From: Thermoleophilia bacterium
GTDB taxonomy: Bacteria > Actinomycetota > Thermoleophilia > UBA2241
Assembly: GCA_041393415.1 (NCBI GenBank)
Contig: JAWKKE010000004.1
Location: 124,001 to 188,000, forward strand
Direction of reading: 5' to 3'
Length of the DNA stretch: 64,000 bases
Position numbers and translations under genes: made by a program. The notes below the pieces were generated by a model. It saw only the letters and a list, made by a program, of their open reading frames with translations. It was not told where the DNA came from and ran no database searches. Positions 25,677 through 33,726 of this stretch are shown in pieces (positions within the stretch are counted from its first letter, which is position 1; each line of letters starts with the position of its first letter).

Positions 25677-27011
25677 CTAGATCTGCTCGGCCGGAACCTT
25701 CTTCGGCGCTCTGAGCGCTAACAGGAGGCCCACGCCCACGATCAACAGCGCAATCACCCAGTAGTACGCCCAGAGGTAGATGTTCGTGTCGCCATCGCTC
25801 TTCTGCGCGGCGACCAGGTAGGCGCCGATCTGCGAGACGATGAAGCCACCGATGCCCCATCCCTGGTAGACGAGTCCATAGTTGATGCCGAAGTTCTTGA
25901 GACCGAAGTAGTCCTTCGTCAGAGCAGGGACGACGGCCAGAACGGCGCCGTAATTCGCACCGATGATGGCGCCGATGAGCATGACGAGGACGAGCGAGCC
26001 GGTCGACGGATTGACGTCGTAGACCTTGTTGCCGGCATCGTTGACGGTGAAGCTGGAGACAGGCCAGAACGAGAGAACGGTCAGGAGCACCGCCTGCAGC
26101 GCGAACGCAACTCCGAGGACGGGCCGGCGGCCGATATCGTCGGAGAGTTTGCCGTAGACGACACGTCCGATGCCGTTGCCGAGAGCCACAACGCTCACCA
26201 CGATGGCGCTGTACTTCTCGAAGCCGAAGCTTGTGGCGATCGAGGCCAGCTTGCCGATGAAGACGAGGCCGGCGCCGCCGCCGAACGCGAAGCACGCAAC
26301 CATCGCGGAGAACTGCCACCGCCGAACCATCTCGTCCGGTGACCAGTCGACCACAACCTTCTTCGGCTTGGCCGCCGTGGCCGAGCCGCCTTCGACCGGC
26401 ACGTAATCGGGCGGCGGAGCCTTAACGAACTGCGCGAAGATCACCATGACGATCATGCAGATGACACCGAAGATGATCATGGTGTGGGAGATGCCGTACG
26501 CCTTGATCATCGCCCTCAAGAAGGGGGCCACCCAGACCGCCCCGACACCGAAGCCGGAGACCACGATGCCTGAGATCAGGCCCGTCTTCGAGGCGGGGAA
26601 CCACTTCACGCTCGGCGGCGTTCCGGACGAATAGGCAAGGCCAATGCCGGTTCCCAGCAGCGCCCCAAACCCGATGTACCACACGATCGGGCTTGTCGAG
26701 AGACCACAGACGATGAGGCCGGCACCCACGAGAATGCCGCCGGCCGTGATCACAAGACGCGGACCGCTCGTGTCTTGAATGCGACCGCCGAGAATCATGA
26801 TGAGGGAGAAGAAGATCAGACAGACCGAGTACGGCCAGCTCCTCGTCGCTTCACCCCACTGATTGGGATCGAAGTTCGGGTCTTCGGTGATCGCCTTCGC
26901 GACGACGCTCCACGCATAGAGCGCGCCCAGCATGAGCAGTGAGATCATGGCGCTGAACGTCACGATCCAGCCGCGATTCTTCACCTCAGGCCGCGCTGAG
27001 TTGCCTGCCAT
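25677..27011 (-). CDS. MFS transporter, oxalate/formate antiporter (OFA) family
   Basis: This 444-residue membrane protein has about 12 spans. OFA features are the N-terminal 'RGWIVTFSAMISLLMLGALYAWSVV', a loop with 'RIQDTSGPRLVITAGG' (the MFS signature between spans 2 and 3) and 'GRVVYGKLSDDIGRRP' in the second half. ATG at 27011 follows AGGACC; a longer frame to 27074 has no ribosome site. Members carry monocarboxylates such as oxalate, formate, lactate or pyruvate; the substrate is unknown. It lies convergent to the agmatinase gene and 410 bp after the homocysteine methyltransferase gene, so it probably has its own promoter. Confidence 0.87.
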   Translation of the reverse strand: MAGNSARPEVKNRGWIVTFSAMISLLMLGALYAWSVVAKAITEDPNFDPNQWGEATRSWPYSVCLIFFSLIMILGGRIQDTSGPRLVITAGGILVGAGLIVCGLSTSPIVWYIGFGALLGTGIGLAYSSGTPPSVKWFPASKTGLISGIVVSGFGVGAVWVAPFLRAMIKAYGISHTMIIFGVICMIVMVIFAQFVKAPPPDYVPVEGGSATAAKPKKVVVDWSPDEMVRRWQFSAMVACFAFGGGAGLVFIGKLASIATSFGFEKYSAIVVSVVALGNGIGRVVYGKLSDDIGRRPVLGVAFALQAVLLTVLSFWPVSSFTVNDAGNKVYDVNPSTGSLVLVMLIGAIIGANYGAVLAVVPALTKDYFGLKNFGINYGLVYQGWGIGGFIVSQIGAYLVAAQKSDGDTNIYLWAYYWVIALLIVGVGLLLALRAPKKVPAEQI

Positions 27012-27421
27012 GGTCCTGGAACCCCCTGCTCCTCGCTGACCACACGCAACCAGGTGTGCGCTGGCGCCCTTCAAGCATGCCGAAGCGCACCCACCGTAGG
27101 ACAGCGTGCGAACTCCTCCCCTGCGCAGACCCCCAAGCCTCGCTCGTCACCCAGCACACGGCCGCGCCGTGATACGGGTAGGCAGCAGAGTTCATTGATC
27201 GAGCCAACCCGTGCTCCACTGCGGGCGAGCACAACCACCTGACAAGACATAGTGGAGTGGCTGCTACACGGTCGGGACTGACCCCCCAGTCGCCCCATGG
27301 AAATGCAGTCTCGATGGCCGATGGGGAGATGTCAAGCCGTCGTGTTTGCCTGCATCCCGCATGGGCGGTGCCGCCTCGCTCACCCGTCTCCTCACGAGCA
27401 GGAGGCGGTTGCGACTACAGG
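27012..27421. other. 410-bp intergenic region with a stem-loop and a possible promoter
   Basis: This is the longest gap in the window. It holds a strong stem-loop near the methyltransferase stop (27371-27408) and a perfect -35, TTGACA, on the minus strand (27331-27336), with GAGACT 17 bp further (27308-27313) as a poor -10. That would give the OFA transporter a leader of about 290 bases. Short frames inside are not convincing genes. A CAGGCAAA motif recalls glycine riboswitches, but the rest of the fold is not there. Confidence 0.5.
27371..27408 (-). terminator. Stem-loop downstream of the homocysteine methyltransferase gene
   Basis: On the minus strand CCGCCTC, a 2-base bulge, then GCTC pair with GAGC and GAGGCGG (11 bp in all) around a 14-base loop, starting 13 bases after the methyltransferase stop codon. 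There is no T-run. It is a plausible terminator or 3'-end stabiliser for the rsmI-methyltransferase transcript. Confidence 0.5.
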
Positions 27422-28318
27422 CTAGATGCTGCGCGCGCGGCCCAGAGCGGCGGCGAGCGCCGTGATGAACGCTGGCGTGGTACCGCAGCATCCACCGACG
27501 ATGCCGGCGCCGTGGGCGACAAACCCAGAGACGACTGCGGCAAAGTGCTCGGCCGTCTCCTCGTAGACAGTCACGCCGCCCACAAGACGCGGTTGCCCTG
27601 CGTTCGGTTGCGTATAGGTGAATCCGCCGTTCAGATCCGCGAGGATCGGAACAAGAGCGTTCATCGCCTCGGCACTGATCTCGCAGTTGCAGCCCACCAG
27701 CGTCGCGCCCGCCTCTCGCAGCGTCGCAACGGCCGCGGACGGATCGACGCCCATCATGGTCCGGTACCCCTTGGACGCGGCAGCGAAAGCCATACTGGCC
27801 AGAACAGGACGTTCGCCAGCGGCCGCGCGAGCCGCCTCAACCGCCAGTCGCGCCTCGGTGAGGTCGAACATGGTTTCGATGTTGATGAGATCTACGCCCG
27901 CAGCGATGAGGGTCTCGGCCTGCTCTCTGAATGCAGCCGCGACCGTCTCCGGATCGGTGTCGCCCATCGGTTCCAGAAGGTGTCCGCTAGGACCGATGTT
28001 CCCGGCCACGAAGCGGCCGGCATACTCGCGATCGCGCAACCCCAGAGCGAGTTGAGCGGCAGCCGTATTGATCTCCACAACCCGATCGCCCACTCCAAAC
28101 GAATCGAGTTTGAGACGATTGCCACCAAACGTGTTCGTATTGACGATGTCCGAGCCTGCCGCAAAGTACTCGCGGTGGATGGCAACGACATCGTCTCGCC
28201 GCGTGACGCTCCACTCCTCCGGGCACTCGCCCGGGCGAAAGCCGCGACGCATGAGTTCGGTCCCCATCGCGCCGTCGAGCAGAAGCGTGCGCTGAGCCAT
28301 GAGATCGAGAAGGTCCAT
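27422..28318 (-). CDS. Homocysteine S-methyltransferase family protein
   Basis: This 298-residue TIM-barrel enzyme resembles the N-terminal module of MetH, BhmT and MmuM, which methylate homocysteine from varied donors. It begins 'LLDGAMGTELMRRGFRPGECPEEW'. The zinc ligands are visible: Cys in 'LVGCNCEIS' and the pair in 'GIVGGCCGTTP'. No B12, folate or reactivation domain follows, so it is a stand-alone module; a corrinoid protein may be encoded elsewhere. I chose ATG 28318, five bases after the rsmI stop; a frame extending to 28498 overlaps rsmI throughout. The ribosome site is weak, so it is likely coupled to rsmI. Methyl donor unknown. Confidence 0.87.
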   Translation of the reverse strand: MDLLDLMAQRTLLLDGAMGTELMRRGFRPGECPEEWSVTRRDDVVAIHREYFAAGSDIVNTNTFGGNRLKLDSFGVGDRVVEINTAAAQLALGLRDREYAGRFVAGNIGPSGHLLEPMGDTDPETVAAAFREQAETLIAAGVDLINIETMFDLTEARLAVEAARAAAGERPVLASMAFAAASKGYRTMMGVDPSAAVATLREAGATLVGCNCEISAEAMNALVPILADLNGGFTYTQPNAGQPRLVGGVTVYEETAEHFAAVVSGFVAHGAGIVGGCCGTTPAFITALAAALGRARSI

Positions 28319-28323
28319 GATCG

Positions 28324-29205
28324 TCAGTCTACCAGACGACCTCGACTGTCGGATCTCGCGACACTCGCGGCAAGGGTCCGCGCCAGCACGTCGGCCTCGC
28401 GGCGCGGTAGTCCCAGACAAACGTGAAGCGCCATCGCCGTGTCGCGACGCGAGAGGCCGCGGCCGAGGAGTTCGCGCGCCGCCACATCCGGCGCGCACGA
28501 CGACACGTCGGCCCCCTCAGGATCGCCGAGATCGAGAACCAACGTGATCTCACCGCGCAACGGCGTCTGGCAAGACTGCTCCCCATCGACAGCATACCGC
28601 TGGCTCAACGATCGCAGATCGCCGCGGACGATCTCCTCGTGGAGCTTCGTCAACTCGCGGCACACTGCCGCTCGCGCCTGTGGCAACGCAACTGCAAGCG
28701 ACGCCAGGCTGGCGGGCAGACGTGGCGCCGTATCGAAGGCGACCACCAGACCACCGCAGCGCCGCCACCCCCGTAGCGCCTCCCGGAGCTCCTTCTCACG
28801 ACGAGGAAGGTAGCCGACGAAGCGAAAGCCGTCGCCCTCGAATCCAGCAAGGACGAGCGCTGAGAGCACCGCAGACGGACCGGGCACAACCGTGCAAGCG
28901 ACGTGCTCCTCGAGAGCCGCGGCGACGAGGCGCATGCCTGGGTCCGAGACGCCTGGCATCCCAGCGTCGCTGACCAGCGCTACGTCTATGTCAGCGCGCA
29001 AGAGGCGCATCACTTCTTCCGTCTTGCGCGCCTCGTTGTGACGAAAGAGACTCGTCAGAGGCGTATGCACGTCGAAGTGCGTCAAGAGCGCGCGTGTCCG
29101 CCGCGTGTCTTCGGCGGCGATGAGCGTCACAGAGCGAAGCACCTCCAACAGCCTGGCGCTCACGTCACCGAGATTGCCGATCGGCGTCGCGCAGATGTAC
29201 AGCAT
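28324..29205 (-). CDS. rsmI: 16S rRNA (cytidine1402-2'-O)-methyltransferase
   Basis: SAM-dependent 2'-O-methylation of C1402 in 16S rRNA; 293 residues from ATG 29205. Motifs include 'YICATPIGNLGDVSARLLEVL', 'IAAEDTRRTRALLTHF', 'RHNEARK', 'VALVSDAGMPGVSDPG' and 'VPGPSAVLSALVLAG', all standard for RsmI. GTG at 29229 is an alternative start. In mycobacteria rsmI also lies close to metG; here the agmatinase/transporter group separates them. It is divergent from the DNA methyltransferase gene and directly upstream of the homocysteine methyltransferase gene. Confidence 0.96.
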   Translation of the reverse strand: MLYICATPIGNLGDVSARLLEVLRSVTLIAAEDTRRTRALLTHFDVHTPLTSLFRHNEARKTEEVMRLLRADIDVALVSDAGMPGVSDPGMRLVAAALEEHVACTVVPGPSAVLSALVLAGFEGDGFRFVGYLPRREKELREALRGWRRCGGLVVAFDTAPRLPASLASLAVALPQARAAVCRELTKLHEEIVRGDLRSLSQRYAVDGEQSCQTPLRGEITLVLDLGDPEGADVSSCAPDVAARELLGRGLSRRDTAMALHVCLGLPRREADVLARTLAASVARSDSRGRLVD

Positions 29206-29308
29206 GGTTGGCGCCTGCCTTTCCGTCACCTCGCATCGACATGGATCCAGACCGACTCATTTCTCACTTGCGAGCCACTGCCCGATCCTCGATCCGCAGC
29301 ACCCAGAG

Positions 29309-29314
29309 TACACT
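29309..29314 (+). promoter_or_regulatory. -10 box of an apparently leaderless methyltransferase gene
   Basis: TACACT ends six bases before the GTG start at 29321. There is no ribosome site upstream of the GTG. The spacing puts the transcript start on the GTG itself, the pattern of leaderless mRNAs common in Actinomycetota. No -35 match. Confidence 0.5.
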
Positions 29315-29320
29315 GTCCTT

Positions 29321-30181
29321 GTGAAGCGCATCGTCCTCGGCGACAACCTCGAGATTCTGCGGCACTTGCCGGACGCGAGCGCGCGCCTCATCTACATCGA
29401 TCCCCCGTTCAACACGGGTATGGCGCGCACGCGCACGCACACTCGCGTCGTGCGCGACGAGAACGGTGACCGCACCGGGTTCTCTGGACGGCGATACCGA
29501 ACCGAGGTGGTGGCCACGTCGCGCTGGCTCGATGCGTTCGACGACTACCTCGCCTTCCTCCGCCCGCGTCTACTGGAGGCACGACGCGTGCTGACCGCCG
29601 ACGGGTCGCTCTTCTTCCACATCGACGTGCGCGAATCACACTACTGCAAGGTGATGCTCGACGAGATCATGTCGCGCGCCAGCTTCATGAACGAGATAGT
29701 CTGGGCATACGACTACGGCGGCCGCAGCAAGCGCCGCTGGCCGGCCAAACACGACACGATCTTCTGGTACGCCGTCGATCCGCATCGCTACGTCTTCCGC
29801 TACGAAGACATCGATCGTTTGCCGTACATGGCCCCCGGCCTCGTCACAGGCGAAAAAGCAGCCCGCGGGAAGACTCCGACAGATGTGTGGTGGAACACGA
29901 TCGTGAGCCCCACCGGACGTGAGAAGACTGGCTACCCAACCCAGAAGCCGCTGAAGATCCTCGAACGCATCGTCGCCGTGCACTCCGATCCCGGCGACCT
30001 CGTTCTCGACTTCTTCGCCGGCAGCGGCACGACCGGCGAGGCGGCTGCCCGTCTCGGCCGCAGCTACCTCCTCATCGACAGCAACCCGGAAGCGATTGCC
30101 GTCATGGCTCGGCGCTTAGCCTGGAGCGATCCTGAGGTGATCACTACAAACGATCCGTCACCGCGCGACGCCACAGAGTAG
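29321..30181 (+). CDS. Site-specific DNA methyltransferase, N4/N6 beta-type, solitary
   Basis: This 286-residue protein methylates an exocyclic amino group in DNA. The catalytic motif IV is 'YIDPPFNTG' near residues 28-36, ahead of the SAM motif I 'VLDFFAGSGTTGEAA' near the C-terminus, which is the beta order of EcoP15I/CcrM-like enzymes. 'FHIDVRESHYCKVMLDEI' and 'YPTQKPLKILERIV' are also typical. There is no restriction gene beside it, so it is an orphan. The GTG at 29321 begins VKRIVLGDN, a normal family start; the longer frame from 29105 overlaps rsmI. Transcription seems leaderless. The recognition sequence cannot be told. Roles in chromosome regulation or protection are possible. Confidence 0.88.
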   Translation: MKRIVLGDNLEILRHLPDASARLIYIDPPFNTGMARTRTHTRVVRDENGDRTGFSGRRYRTEVVATSRWLDAFDDYLAFLRPRLLEARRVLTADGSLFFHIDVRESHYCKVMLDEIMSRASFMNEIVWAYDYGGRSKRRWPAKHDTIFWYAVDPHRYVFRYEDIDRLPYMAPGLVTGEKAARGKTPTDVWWNTIVSPTGREKTGYPTQKPLKILERIVAVHSDPGDLVLDFFAGSGTTGEAAARLGRSYLLIDSNPEAIAVMARRLAWSDPEVITTNDPSPRDATE

Positions 30182-30216
30182 ATTCGGCACGCGGTCATAC
30201 TCTTGGCGCCAAGGGC

Positions 30217-30268
30217 GAGAAATGGGACGGCGGGCCGGCTCAAAGAGCCCACCCGCCGTCCCATTCTC
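30217..30268. terminator. Strong bidirectional hairpin between methyltransferase and ferredoxin genes
   Basis: The arms 30217-30241 and 30245-30268 pair over nearly their full length (core AATGGGACGGCGGG / CCCGCCGTCCCATT) around an AAA loop. The genes converge here, so it can serve both. T-runs are weak on both sides. Confidence 0.7.
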
Positions 30269-30284
30269 GCTGGTTCTCCGCTCG

Positions 30285-30455
30285 TCAGCCGGCGATGATC
30301 GCCTCGCTCGGGCACGCCTCGACGCACGAGCCACAGTCGTCGCAGAGCGCTGCGTCGATCTGGTAGATCTCGTCTCCTTCGGAGATGGCGTCGTTGGGGC
30401 ACTCGTCGACGCAGGCGCCGCAGGCCAGACAGTCTTCAGTGATGATGTGGGCCAT
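30285..30455 (-). CDS. Ferredoxin, 2[4Fe-4S] type
   Basis: A 56-residue clostridial-type electron carrier with two complete cluster motifs: CLACGACVDECP (about residues 9-20) and CDDCGSCVEACP (about 38-49), each C-x2-C-x2-C-x3-C-P. The start at ATG 30455 (MAHIITED) has GAGG five bases upstream. The acidic composition and short length suggest a soluble low-potential ferredoxin. The presence of a 2[4Fe-4S] carrier hints at anaerobic or microaerobic redox chemistry, but partners are not nearby. It has its own promoter candidate and a hairpin leader. Confidence 0.95.
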   Translation of the reverse strand: MAHIITEDCLACGACVDECPNDAISEGDEIYQIDAALCDDCGSCVEACPSEAIIAG

Positions 30456-30478
30456 GGTGTCCTCGCTACCTCGTGTCG

Positions 30479-30500
30479 GCACGTCGTACTGCAGACGTGC
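30479..30500 (-). promoter_or_regulatory. Inverted repeat in the ferredoxin leader
   Basis: GCACGTC and GACGTGC are perfect 7-bp arms around an 8-base loop, just downstream of the predicted transcript start (about 30509) and upstream of the ferredoxin start. It could be an operator or a 5' hairpin. Confidence 0.4.
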
Positions 30501-30515
30501 GGTGGTTCATCGGCC

Positions 30516-30544
30516 ATTTAGGGCGATGCAAGCCACGAAGTCAA
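30516..30544 (-). promoter_or_regulatory. Candidate promoter of the ferredoxin gene
   Basis: TTGACT (30544-30539) and CTAAAT (30521-30516) on the minus strand are separated by 17 bp. The -35 matches five of six consensus bases; the -10 matches three. It lies in the 121-bp gap after the ROK gene. Confidence 0.45.
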
Positions 30545-30576
30545 GACGGTCAACGCCAGAGCATGCACGCGGCGGC

Positions 30577-31569
30577 TCAAGCGCATGCCGGCGCGGAGAG
30601 CGCCAGCGCCGCCGCGCCGTAGAGTCCGGCATCAGGGCCGAGCGCGGCGATCACTACCCTCACTTGCTCCCGCGCCGGTCTGAGCGCGCGACCCGCGACA
30701 ACGTGACGCGCCGGTTCGAGCAAGATCTCGCCGGCTGCGGCGGCGGAGCCTCCGACGACGACCAGTTCGGGGTTGAAAGCATTGACCAACGAGACCAGTC
30801 CCAGTCCGAGTCGCTCGCCCATTGCCCTCACCAGACCGACTGCCGTAGGGTCGCCGGCGCGTGCCGCGGCGGTCAAGTACCGTCCGTCCACGAGCGCGCC
30901 CGCGTGGTGTGCGCGGCCCAGCGCCGATGAAGGATCAGCGATCGCAGCGGCCATCGCAGCGGCATCCATGGCGCTCCCAGAGACATATGCCTCAAGACAG
31001 CCCCGATTGGGACACTTACCGGGGCACTCCGGACCTTCCGGGTCCACCAGTACATGACCGAGTTCCCCCGCGGCTCCGCACCCGCGGTACATCTGTCCGT
31101 CGCAGACAATCCCGCCCCCAACCCCGGTGCCGAGTGTCAGCATGAGCATGTGGCGAGTGCCCACCCCGGCCCCGAAGACGTACTCGCCAAGACAGGCAGC
31201 AGTCGCGTCGTTGTCGACGGCGACGGGCAACCCACACCAGTCGCCGAACAACTCGCGCACAGGCACTGCGACAAGGGGCAAATGCACGGAGTCCACGGCG
31301 ACGCCGTTCTCGTAGTCCATCAACGACGCCAACCCGATGCCGACGGCGTCCGGTGCGCCACCAAATCGCCGGGCCTCGGTGAGAGCGTGCTGAATGCTCT
31401 CAAGACAGGCACGCGGAGACGAGACGTCAGTCGGCACTTGGACCCTGCCAAGAAGCTCAACCGGCGTCCTCGCCGGAGGCACGGCCGGTGGCCACAGGCA
31501 TCGCACGAGCGCCGCCGCCACCTTCGTCCCGCCGACATCTGCCGCGATCACCGTTCGTACCGATGCCAT
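30577..31569 (-). CDS. ROK-family sugar kinase (glucokinase-like)
   Basis: This 330-residue kinase phosphorylates a sugar, probably glucose. The ATP-binding phosphate-1 motif is 'AADVGGTKVAAAL' near residues 9-21. The ROK signature 'LGTGVGGGIVCDGQMYRG' and the zinc site 'CPGKCPNRGCLEAYVSG' follow. There is no N-terminal DNA-binding domain, so it is an enzyme and not a ROK repressor. ATG at 31569 has AGAGG five bases upstream. It is divergent from the LCP gene and upstream of ferredoxin on the same strand, though ferredoxin probably has its own promoter. Confidence 0.9.
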   Translation of the reverse strand: MASVRTVIAADVGGTKVAAALVRCLWPPAVPPARTPVELLGRVQVPTDVSSPRACLESIQHALTEARRFGGAPDAVGIGLASLMDYENGVAVDSVHLPLVAVPVRELFGDWCGLPVAVDNDATAACLGEYVFGAGVGTRHMLMLTLGTGVGGGIVCDGQMYRGCGAAGELGHVLVDPEGPECPGKCPNRGCLEAYVSGSAMDAAAMAAAIADPSSALGRAHHAGALVDGRYLTAAARAGDPTAVGLVRAMGERLGLGLVSLVNAFNPELVVVGGSAAAAGEILLEPARHVVAGRALRPAREQVRVVIAALGPDAGLYGAAALALSAPACA

Positions 31570-31714
31570 AGCGCCTCTCAGCCTACCATGGTGTACACTC
31601 GATACAGTGGATCCGCCCGCAGCGCAGAGCACCAACACACACGAAGGCGGCATCCGACCCCCGCAGCCGCCACGCGCTCATTCTTCCGCGCGTGCCCATG
31701 CGGGGTGAGACAGC
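31570..31714. promoter_or_regulatory. Divergent control region, ROK kinase / LCP protein
   Basis: A 145-bp gap between divergent genes. On the plus strand TACACT at 31594-31599 and TACAGT at 31603-31608 could be -10 boxes. No clear -35 and no T-rich terminator are seen. Confidence 0.3.
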
Positions 31715-32893
31715 GTGCCACACGGTAACAACACAGATGGGCGCAAGCCCTACAAGCGGTACAAGGCCGGGCGCGCCCGGCGCAGCTTGGCGGACGACCG
31801 GCTGATGAACGCAGCGCCCGCGCTCTCTCCGGCACCCCATCGAGAGTACCGAGAAGCGTCGCCGCCGCGAACGTCGAGCAGCCAACAGGCATCGCCCGCC
31901 TATCGGCGCTACAGCGTCGAGTCGCAAGGAAATCCACCGGCGCCCGCGCCGCCCGCAGGCGCCAAACCCCGCCCATCGCGCCGCCGCCGGTGGTGGACCA
32001 TCCCCGTCGGCGCACTGCTTCTTCTCGCCATCGCGGGCATTGTCGCTACAGTGATCGCGTGGCCGGGCTACCGCCAGTTCGACCGCGCGGTGGACAAGTC
32101 TAATGACCGAATCGACGCCGACACGCGTGCTCAACTCACACAGGATGAGGGCGCAATCTGGCGCAAAGGCACGACAATCTTGCTCCTCGGCGTCGACAGC
32201 AAGGATGGCGAGCCGGCGCGCTCAGACACGATCATGCTCCTCAGGTTCAATCCGCTGACGCGAACCATGAATCAGCTCTCCATCCCCCGCGACACGCGCG
32301 TCACCTTGCCAAACGGCACCCAAGACAAGATCAATGCGGCGATGTTCTGGGGCGGATCCGCGATGGCAGTCGCGGCGGTCAAGGACTACCTGGGAATCGA
32401 CGTCAATCATGTGATGGTCGTGAACTTCCAAGGGTTCCCGCGACTCGTCAATGCCGTCGGCGGTGTCGACATCAATGTCCCTAAGACGGTGACGACGGTC
32501 GCCGGCAGCACGCAGCGCACCGTGGTGTTCAAGGAAGGCTGGCAACACATGGATGGCAAGTACGCGATGCTGTACGTGCGTATCCGCTACGCCGACGACG
32601 ACATCCATCGCGCCGAACGCCAGCAGCAGTTCGTCCAGGCGCTCCAGAAGAAGATCGCCCAGCCATCGAACATCACCAAGCTCCCCGAGATCGGCAAACA
32701 CTTCATGAGCGGCGTTGACACCGACCTCACAACGAACGAGATCCTCGAACTCGGACTGCTGCGCTACATCACGAGTGGCGGCAAACACAGTGTCCTCAGC
32801 GGCACGCCCGGGTGGGAGGGTGGCATCTCGTACATATACCCGCCCTCGGATGCCGAGAAGAAGCAGGCCGTTGAGGCGTTCCTAACGAAGTAA
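31715..32893 (+). CDS. LytR-CpsA-Psr (LCP) family cell-wall polymer ligase
   Basis: LCP enzymes transfer lipid-linked glycopolymers (teichoic acid, arabinogalactan, capsule) to peptidoglycan outside the membrane. The 392 residues comprise a cytoplasmic, basic and proline-rich N-terminus of about 90 residues, one membrane span (about 94-117) and an extracellular LCP domain. The domain shows 'ILLLGVDSKDGEPARSDTIM', 'QLSIPRDTRVTLPNG' with conserved Arg and Asp, and 'YVRIRYADDDIHRAERQQQF'. The GTG at 31715 has GGGTGAG upstream; ATG at 31805 would shorten only the cytoplasmic tail. The gene converges on truA with a 19-base gap. Confidence 0.93.
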   Translation: MPHGNNTDGRKPYKRYKAGRARRSLADDRLMNAAPALSPAPHREYREASPPRTSSSQQASPAYRRYSVESQGNPPAPAPPAGAKPRPSRRRRWWTIPVGALLLLAIAGIVATVIAWPGYRQFDRAVDKSNDRIDADTRAQLTQDEGAIWRKGTTILLLGVDSKDGEPARSDTIMLLRFNPLTRTMNQLSIPRDTRVTLPNGTQDKINAAMFWGGSAMAVAAVKDYLGIDVNHVMVVNFQGFPRLVNAVGGVDINVPKTVTTVAGSTQRTVVFKEGWQHMDGKYAMLYVRIRYADDDIHRAERQQQFVQALQKKIAQPSNITKLPEIGKHFMSGVDTDLTTNEILELGLLRYITSGGKHSVLSGTPGWEGGISYIYPPSDAEKKQAVEAFLTK

Positions 32894-32912
32894 CGTTCTT
32901 CGAAACGTCGCG

Positions 32913-33716
32913 CTAGTACTCGACGGCGACCAGCGCCAGCCCGCGAGCCGGCGCCGTGCGTCCCATGCGGCGCCTCTGGCCATACGCGAGCGCCAAGTCG
33001 AAGTCATCGAGAGTCATACACCCCTGAGCCACGTCCACCATAGAACCCACGGCGACGCGCACCATGTTGTGGAGAAAGCTCTCGGCGCGAACCTCGAACA
33101 CCAATTCGTGATCGCGGCCCGCCTGCCATTGGGCCGTGTAGACCTCGCGCGCGCATGACCGGTAGAGATGAGCCGATGGCGTGAGTGCGGCAAAATCGTG
33201 CCTGCCGACGAGCCGTTCTGCCGCTTCGTGCAAGAGGCGCACATCAAGTCGCCCGTGTGGATGCCAAACGTAGAGGCGCTCAAACACAGGCTTCACGGGC
33301 GCCACATGAAGGCGGTAGCGATACGTGCGCGAGAGCGCGCGTCGCGCCACGAATCCATCAGGCGCCTTGCTGACCTCGCGCACCGCCACATCCTCCGGCA
33401 GGAGACTGTTGAGCGAGCGTCGCAGCCGCGTCGGGTCAAGAGGACGCGTGGAGGCGAAGGAGGCAACTTGCGCATGCGCATGCACACCGGCGTCGGTTCT
33501 ACCGGCGACGCTCAGGTGCACCGTATCCCTGACCAGCATCGCCAGTATTTCTTCGAGCACGCCCTGGACCGTACGCTGGTCTGGCTGACGAGCCCACCCG
33601 CGAAACCGCGTCCCGTCGTAAGCCAGGTCGAGTCTCCACACCTGACCACAACTCGGCGTGCCGTTCCCTTGATCAGACTCCCGGCTCGCCACGATCGGAC
33701 CGTCGTCGTCAGTCAT
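32913..33716 (-). CDS. truA: tRNA pseudouridine(38-40) synthase
   Basis: Forms pseudouridine at positions 38-40 of the tRNA anticodon stem-loop; 267 residues from ATG 33716. Seen are 'LDLAYDGTRFRGWARQPDQRTVQGVLEE', the catalytic Asp in 'AGRTDAGVHAHAQVASF' and 'ESFLHNMVRVAVG'. The ribosome site AGGA is eight bases upstream. It follows ecfT by ten bases, the order known from Gram-positive ribosomal clusters. The rplM-rpsI pair that often comes next is absent; the LCP gene converges instead. Confidence 0.95.
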   Translation of the reverse strand: MTDDDGPIVASRESDQGNGTPSCGQVWRLDLAYDGTRFRGWARQPDQRTVQGVLEEILAMLVRDTVHLSVAGRTDAGVHAHAQVASFASTRPLDPTRLRRSLNSLLPEDVAVREVSKAPDGFVARRALSRTYRYRLHVAPVKPVFERLYVWHPHGRLDVRLLHEAAERLVGRHDFAALTPSAHLYRSCAREVYTAQWQAGRDHELVFEVRAESFLHNMVRVAVGSMVDVAQGCMTLDDFDLALAYGQRRRMGRTAPARGLALVAVEY

Positions 33717-33726
33717 GCACGGCATC

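Noticed and set aside
27331..27420. Possible glycine riboswitch on the minus strand (CAGGCAAA followed by GACGG)
   Set aside because: Only one of the conserved sequence blocks is present; the GCCGAAGG-type block and the closing stem are missing. A covariance-model search would settle it.
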